Shown one piece after another: positions 61,055 to 64,000 of a stretch of DNA of 64,000 nucleotides. Location of the stretch: assembly GCF_025370105.1 (NCBI RefSeq), contig NZ_JANQBK010000009.1, forward strand, positions 39,093-103,092, written 5' to 3'. Position numbers and translations under genes: made by a program. Origin of the DNA: Sphingomonas hylomeconis (lineage in GTDB: Bacteria; Pseudomonadota; Alphaproteobacteria; Sphingomonadales; Sphingomonadaceae). Position 1 is the first letter of the stretch. Each line of letters opens with the position of its first letter. The notes beneath the pieces were generated by a model. The model had not been told where the DNA came from and ran no database searches. It saw only the letters and a program-made list of their open reading frames with translations.

Positions 61055-61210
61055 TCACTCAAGTTCGAGTTGAGCAATGCGTTGTTCCGTCATGTGCAAA
61101 ACCTCGGACAACCGCGCCCCAATGGCATTCTCATTCACTGTATCGGCAATGTCCAATGCGCGATCAATCAGGACCGCAGCAGTTTTCAGCTTCATAATCT
61201 TCAAGGTCAT
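61055..61210 (-). CDS. Small helical protein, 51 aa
   Basis: Starts MTLKIMKLKTAAVLIDR, continues ALDIADTVNENAIGARLSEV and ends MTEQRIAQLELE. The ATG at 61210 follows AAAGGGGGC by five bases, a strong ribosome site; a second ATG at 61195 is possible. The composition is that of a soluble amphipathic helical protein with regular hydrophobic spacing. I recognise no family. It is divergent from the winged-helix gene at 61476, with an AT-rich region between. Too short for statistics alone, but the ribosome site and composition support it. Confidence 0.65.
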   Translation of the reverse strand: MTLKIMKLKTAAVLIDRALDIADTVNENAIGARLSEVLHMTEQRIAQLELE

Positions 61211-61475
61211 AATCGCCCCCTTTCGTATCGCCCTTAGCTATGGATACAAAACGAACGATCAATGATGCATCTCCCCGAATGAGCGACAAGACGTTCCTGA
61301 ACGTAGACGAACAGCGAAGACAGTTCATTTGTTGATATATTATTTTAGTTACGTGAATTTTTATTATATCTGTTGATAGTCCTGGTGCAACGAGTAAAAA
61401 ACGCGCCTATTTTGTCGGGGAGTTGTCATGTGCTATTCTTCGCCCAAATGCTTCATCTAAGAAGGGATTTAGCCT

Positions 61476-61829
61476 TTGCCCCGACATAGCGCCGCTACGC
61501 GCCTCGCGACCGATATGCTGGACTTCCGTCGATTTCGCGGAGACATAATCTCGCGCGATATTTTCGCGGAGCCCGCATGGGACTTGTTGCTTAGACTATA
61601 TGTTGCTCAGGCCAACGGCAATCGGCTGACGGCAGAAGATGCGAAGGGCTCAGCAGACGTACCGTCAAATGTCATGATTCGCTGGATGAAGCATCTTGCG
61701 AACCTGGGTTACATTCGGGGATTTGAACCAGATCGCCCAGATAGTCGCCTAGAACTAGCCGAAGTAGCCTTAAAGAAGATCGAGTTGGTTTTAGAAAAGG
61801 GCCTTTCGATGCAGAACTTCGCCGAATAG
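61476..61829 (+). CDS. Small winged-helix (MarR-like) DNA-binding protein
   Basis: 117 aa. RDIFAEPAWDLLLRLYVAQ, then GSADVPSNVMIRWMKHLANL as recognition region and GYIRGFEPDRPDSRLELAEV as wing, followed by a C-terminal helix. This is a single winged-helix domain related to MarR regulators but without the usual long dimerisation helices. The start is TTG at 61476, with GAAGGGA nine bases upstream; ATG 61515 would remove the first 13 residues. The upstream 200 bases are unusually AT-rich. Possible partner: the divergent 51-aa protein. Confidence 0.75.
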   Translation: MPRHSAATRLATDMLDFRRFRGDIISRDIFAEPAWDLLLRLYVAQANGNRLTAEDAKGSADVPSNVMIRWMKHLANLGYIRGFEPDRPDSRLELAEVALKKIELVLEKGLSMQNFAE

Positions 61830-61879
61830 AATCGAGATTGCGACAAGCAACTGTGCTTGTCGATCGCCTGCGCCATCCA

Positions 61880-63811
61880 CTATCCGCCGCTTGAGTTTTG
61901 CAGGCACACGCTGCCGTTCTGTCGGGGTTGGCCGAGGATTTCTTCACCAGCAAAGCAGCTGCGGTCTCGGCCTTCGGCTTTGGCGCGATATGCCGCCGCA
62001 TCGGCAAGCGCGATCAGAGCGTTGCCCGTCATCGGTCCCCGGATTGGCTGCCAATCGGCGATGCCAGCACTAAACCGGATCGGTATGTTCGTCCCGGCCC
62101 CGCCGCGAATGGTCTCGCGCAGCAGTTCCAGCAGCATCGCAGCATCGATGGCGGTGGTATCGGGGAATACAGCCAGAAACTCTTCACCGCCCCACCGCCC
62201 CAGAATTGCAGGCGGCGGCAGGATGTCGTTCGCTGCGCGAGCCAGCGTGACCAGCACGGCGTCGCCACCGGCATGGCCGTGGGCGTCGTTGATCGCCTTG
62301 AAATGGTCGAGGTCGATCAGCGCGATGGCCGCCGATCCGGTCAGACGGGCGGCATCGGCCAATGCGCTATCAGCACGTTGAATGATGCCGCGTCGGTTGG
62401 GCAGACCGGTCAACGGGTCGGTGAGCGTCATGGCAACAAGGTGTCGTCGGTGCCTCGCGCCGAGGAGAATGAGAACGATCAGCATAACGAGCCCGAGCAC
62501 CGCCGTGATGACCAGCAGCCGGACCCATCCGATCCAGTGCGCAACGACCAGAGACTCCTGAGCCAGGCGGGCTTCCGCTTTGCTTGCCCGCAGCATCTGC
62601 TGATCGCGCGAAAGCCACACGCCCGTCACTACCGTCTGGCGCGCGCGCGCCGCCTCACTCCAGGCACGATAGCGCTTCACATATTCCTGCAGATCAACAA
62701 ATGCCCCCCGGTTGTTCCCGACCCGACGCTGAGCGTCGGCCCGCAACCGATATGCGTCGCTGATATTGACCGAGGAGGATCGTGAATATGGTCCAGCAAT
62801 CACTGGGTCGAGCAGACGGATTGCGTTTCGTGGCTTTCCCGACGACAAAGCGATCTCGGCCCTCAGAATATCAGTCTGCGCCGCCGCACTGAGCGAGCTG
62901 GTCGCGAAAGTACGGTGGGCGATATCACAACGCCGGCCTGCCTCCTTCGCGCGACCCAGCCCAACCAGCGCGCGACAAATTTCGAGTGCGCGATACGCAT
63001 CGCCGACGTCATCACCGCGACCCCGCATCGCGCTTTCCGCCAGCGTCATGAGATGGAATGCTGTTGCAAACTCGCCACGCTTGTTCAACAGGCGTGCCCG
63101 AAAGACCGTCAACAGCACCGATTTGGCCCGCGCCGGTCGCCTGGCATAGAACCGCAAAGCGGAGGCGTTGAGCGCCAGTGCGGTGCTATCGTCGCCAGCA
63201 TCTGCGACCAGCTTGAACAGCAGATGCGCCGTATCTGCGGCGAGCCGGCCGTCGGCGCCCCGGCGCGTCTCGCGATAAGCGTCAATCAGATAATGTGCCG
63301 CGTCGATTAGATTACCGGCGCGTCGTTCGAGGTCACCGGCGGCTGCCACCGCACACGCGTGAAGGCCGACGCCTGTGGGATATCGTTCGACGATCTGGCG
63401 CAGCAACGGCAGATCATGCGCCGCCTTATCCAAATGGAATGTGTTGCTGGTCTCCAAGACGGTCAGCGCGTCGCGCAACGGAACGGCGCTTGCTGGCAAA
63501 AGATCCCTGGCCGATCGTGCTGCTGAAGCGGCGTCGTCGTTACGTGACAGCACGCCGAGCGCAAGCGCTCGCACGCCGAGAAGATGCGCGCGCCGCACAG
63601 GGTTCCGTTCTCTCGAAAGCGCAGTATCAACCTGCTGCAGACCCTGTTTCGGGTCATCGTCTATTCGGTCGAGCAGGCGGTTTACAGTCGTGCCACTCCC
63701 AGGCAAACAGGTCGCCGCTCTCGCAGGTGGCGAAAAGACAAGCAATATCGCCGCCGGTATCGTGGCGAGCCGTCCGCTCTGGAGGGAGATAAATCGATAT
63801 CGATCGTCCAC
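61880..63811 (-). CDS. Diguanylate cyclase with periplasmic helical-repeat sensor
   Basis: 643 aa. A signal sequence (about 1-33) is followed by a large periplasmic region (about 35-425) of TPR-like helical repeats, one transmembrane helix (about 432-455), then a GGDEF domain (about 470-620) with MTLTDPLTGLPNRRG, IDLDHFKAIND and an intact GRWGGEEFLAVF active site near residue 540. No I-site RxxD ahead of it (PPPA at that place), so product inhibition by that route is not expected. It would make cyclic-di-GMP in response to a periplasmic signal. The convergent gene upstream ends 50 bp away. Confidence 0.9.
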   Translation of the reverse strand: MDDRYRFISLQSGRLATIPAAILLVFSPPARAATCLPGSGTTVNRLLDRIDDDPKQGLQQVDTALSRERNPVRRAHLLGVRALALGVLSRNDDAASAARSARDLLPASAVPLRDALTVLETSNTFHLDKAAHDLPLLRQIVERYPTGVGLHACAVAAAGDLERRAGNLIDAAHYLIDAYRETRRGADGRLAADTAHLLFKLVADAGDDSTALALNASALRFYARRPARAKSVLLTVFRARLLNKRGEFATAFHLMTLAESAMRGRGDDVGDAYRALEICRALVGLGRAKEAGRRCDIAHRTFATSSLSAAAQTDILRAEIALSSGKPRNAIRLLDPVIAGPYSRSSSVNISDAYRLRADAQRRVGNNRGAFVDLQEYVKRYRAWSEAARARQTVVTGVWLSRDQQMLRASKAEARLAQESLVVAHWIGWVRLLVITAVLGLVMLIVLILLGARHRRHLVAMTLTDPLTGLPNRRGIIQRADSALADAARLTGSAAIALIDLDHFKAINDAHGHAGGDAVLVTLARAANDILPPPAILGRWGGEEFLAVFPDTTAIDAAMLLELLRETIRGGAGTNIPIRFSAGIADWQPIRGPMTGNALIALADAAAYRAKAEGRDRSCFAGEEILGQPRQNGSVCLQNSSGG

Positions 63812-64000
63812 CCACTCCGTTATTCAGACGAGCGTTAACGAGCCCTTTAAAAACCGTACTGGATCTAGCGATGTACAGTAGCGCGACGGCCTGAATTGGT
63901 CGCGAGCGGCCTGTCCGCTTTCGGATTCGTACCAGATGTCGCAAATGCCCGGAATTGGTGGAAAGCCGAAATTCACAGTAGTGGCTGCATCAGGTGAGTT
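63812..64000. other. Window end, no gene seen
   Basis: Carries CTGTCCGCTTTCGG at 63911-63924, the reverse form of the GAAAGCGGACA core seen at 28725. The following sequence runs off the window. Confidence 0.3.

Noticed and set aside
1..64000. CRISPR arrays, complete insertion sequences and rRNA operons
   Set aside because: No regularly spaced repeats, no intact transposase with terminal repeats and no rRNA-like stretches were seen on reading.

Overview
The window looks like a chromosomal segment of a GC-rich alphaproteobacterium, most likely a sphingomonad (Sphingomonas or a close relative). This is inferred from the strong G/C bias at third codon positions, four TonB-dependent receptors in 64 kb each beside catabolic genes, and the family make-up (AtuA/DUF4387 pair, DUF3526-like permeases, M14 peptidase, LacI/GH3/MFS locus). 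No rRNA gene or complete tRNA gene was seen.

Layout. 1-2.0 kb: 3' part of an RND efflux pump. 2.2-8.6 kb: a surface acyl-modification cluster, with acyl carrier protein, FkbH-type HAD enzyme, MBOAT acyltransferase and SGNH-like membrane protein in one tightly overlapping operon, and a VOC protein and a methyltransferase transcribed divergently. 8.6-10.6 kb: decayed DNA with a tyrosine-recombinase remnant and one small membrane protein gene. 10.6-12.5 kb: GAF-GGDEF-EAL protein. 12.5-13.8 kb: decayed DNA with an M20 peptidase remnant. 13.8-21.3 kb: siderophore-type TonB receptor plus M14 peptidase, divergent from an ABC ATPase and two permeases, ending in a chimeric scar (methyltransferase 5' end joined to a LysR 3' end). 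22.3-28.6 kb: TonB receptor/AtuA-like/DUF4387/MFS operon with a divergent Crp/Fnr regulator.

28.8-44.9 kb is the most interesting stretch. A MocR regulator is divergent from degradative HMG-CoA reductase, HMG-CoA lyase, an MFS carrier, a CaiB-type CoA-transferase and a crotonase. These are followed by a TonB receptor, two Tat-signal amidohydrolases, an enterochelin-esterase-like hydrolase, an Lrp regulator, ornithine cyclodeaminase and a PaiB-like flavoprotein. The enzymes fit the breakdown of mevalonate and possibly anhydromevalonate. With esterase, amidohydrolases and ornithine cyclodeaminase alongside, they would fit catabolism of fungal ornithine/anhydromevalonate siderophores. That is inference.

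45.2-47.2 kb: HipBA toxin-antitoxin behind an array of ATATG-N6-CATAT operators. 47.6-55.8 kb: LacI-regulated glycoside locus (MFS, GH3, TonB receptor, carboxylesterase) with matching promoter/operator elements before both transcription units. 56.2-61.8 kb: small redox and regulatory genes (SDR/HxlR, epimerase/HTH, aspartyl protease, a 51-aa small protein, a winged-helix protein). 61.9-63.8 kb: membrane diguanylate cyclase. A short degenerate motif (core GCGGACGTTCGTTCA) recurs in intergenic DNA across the window.
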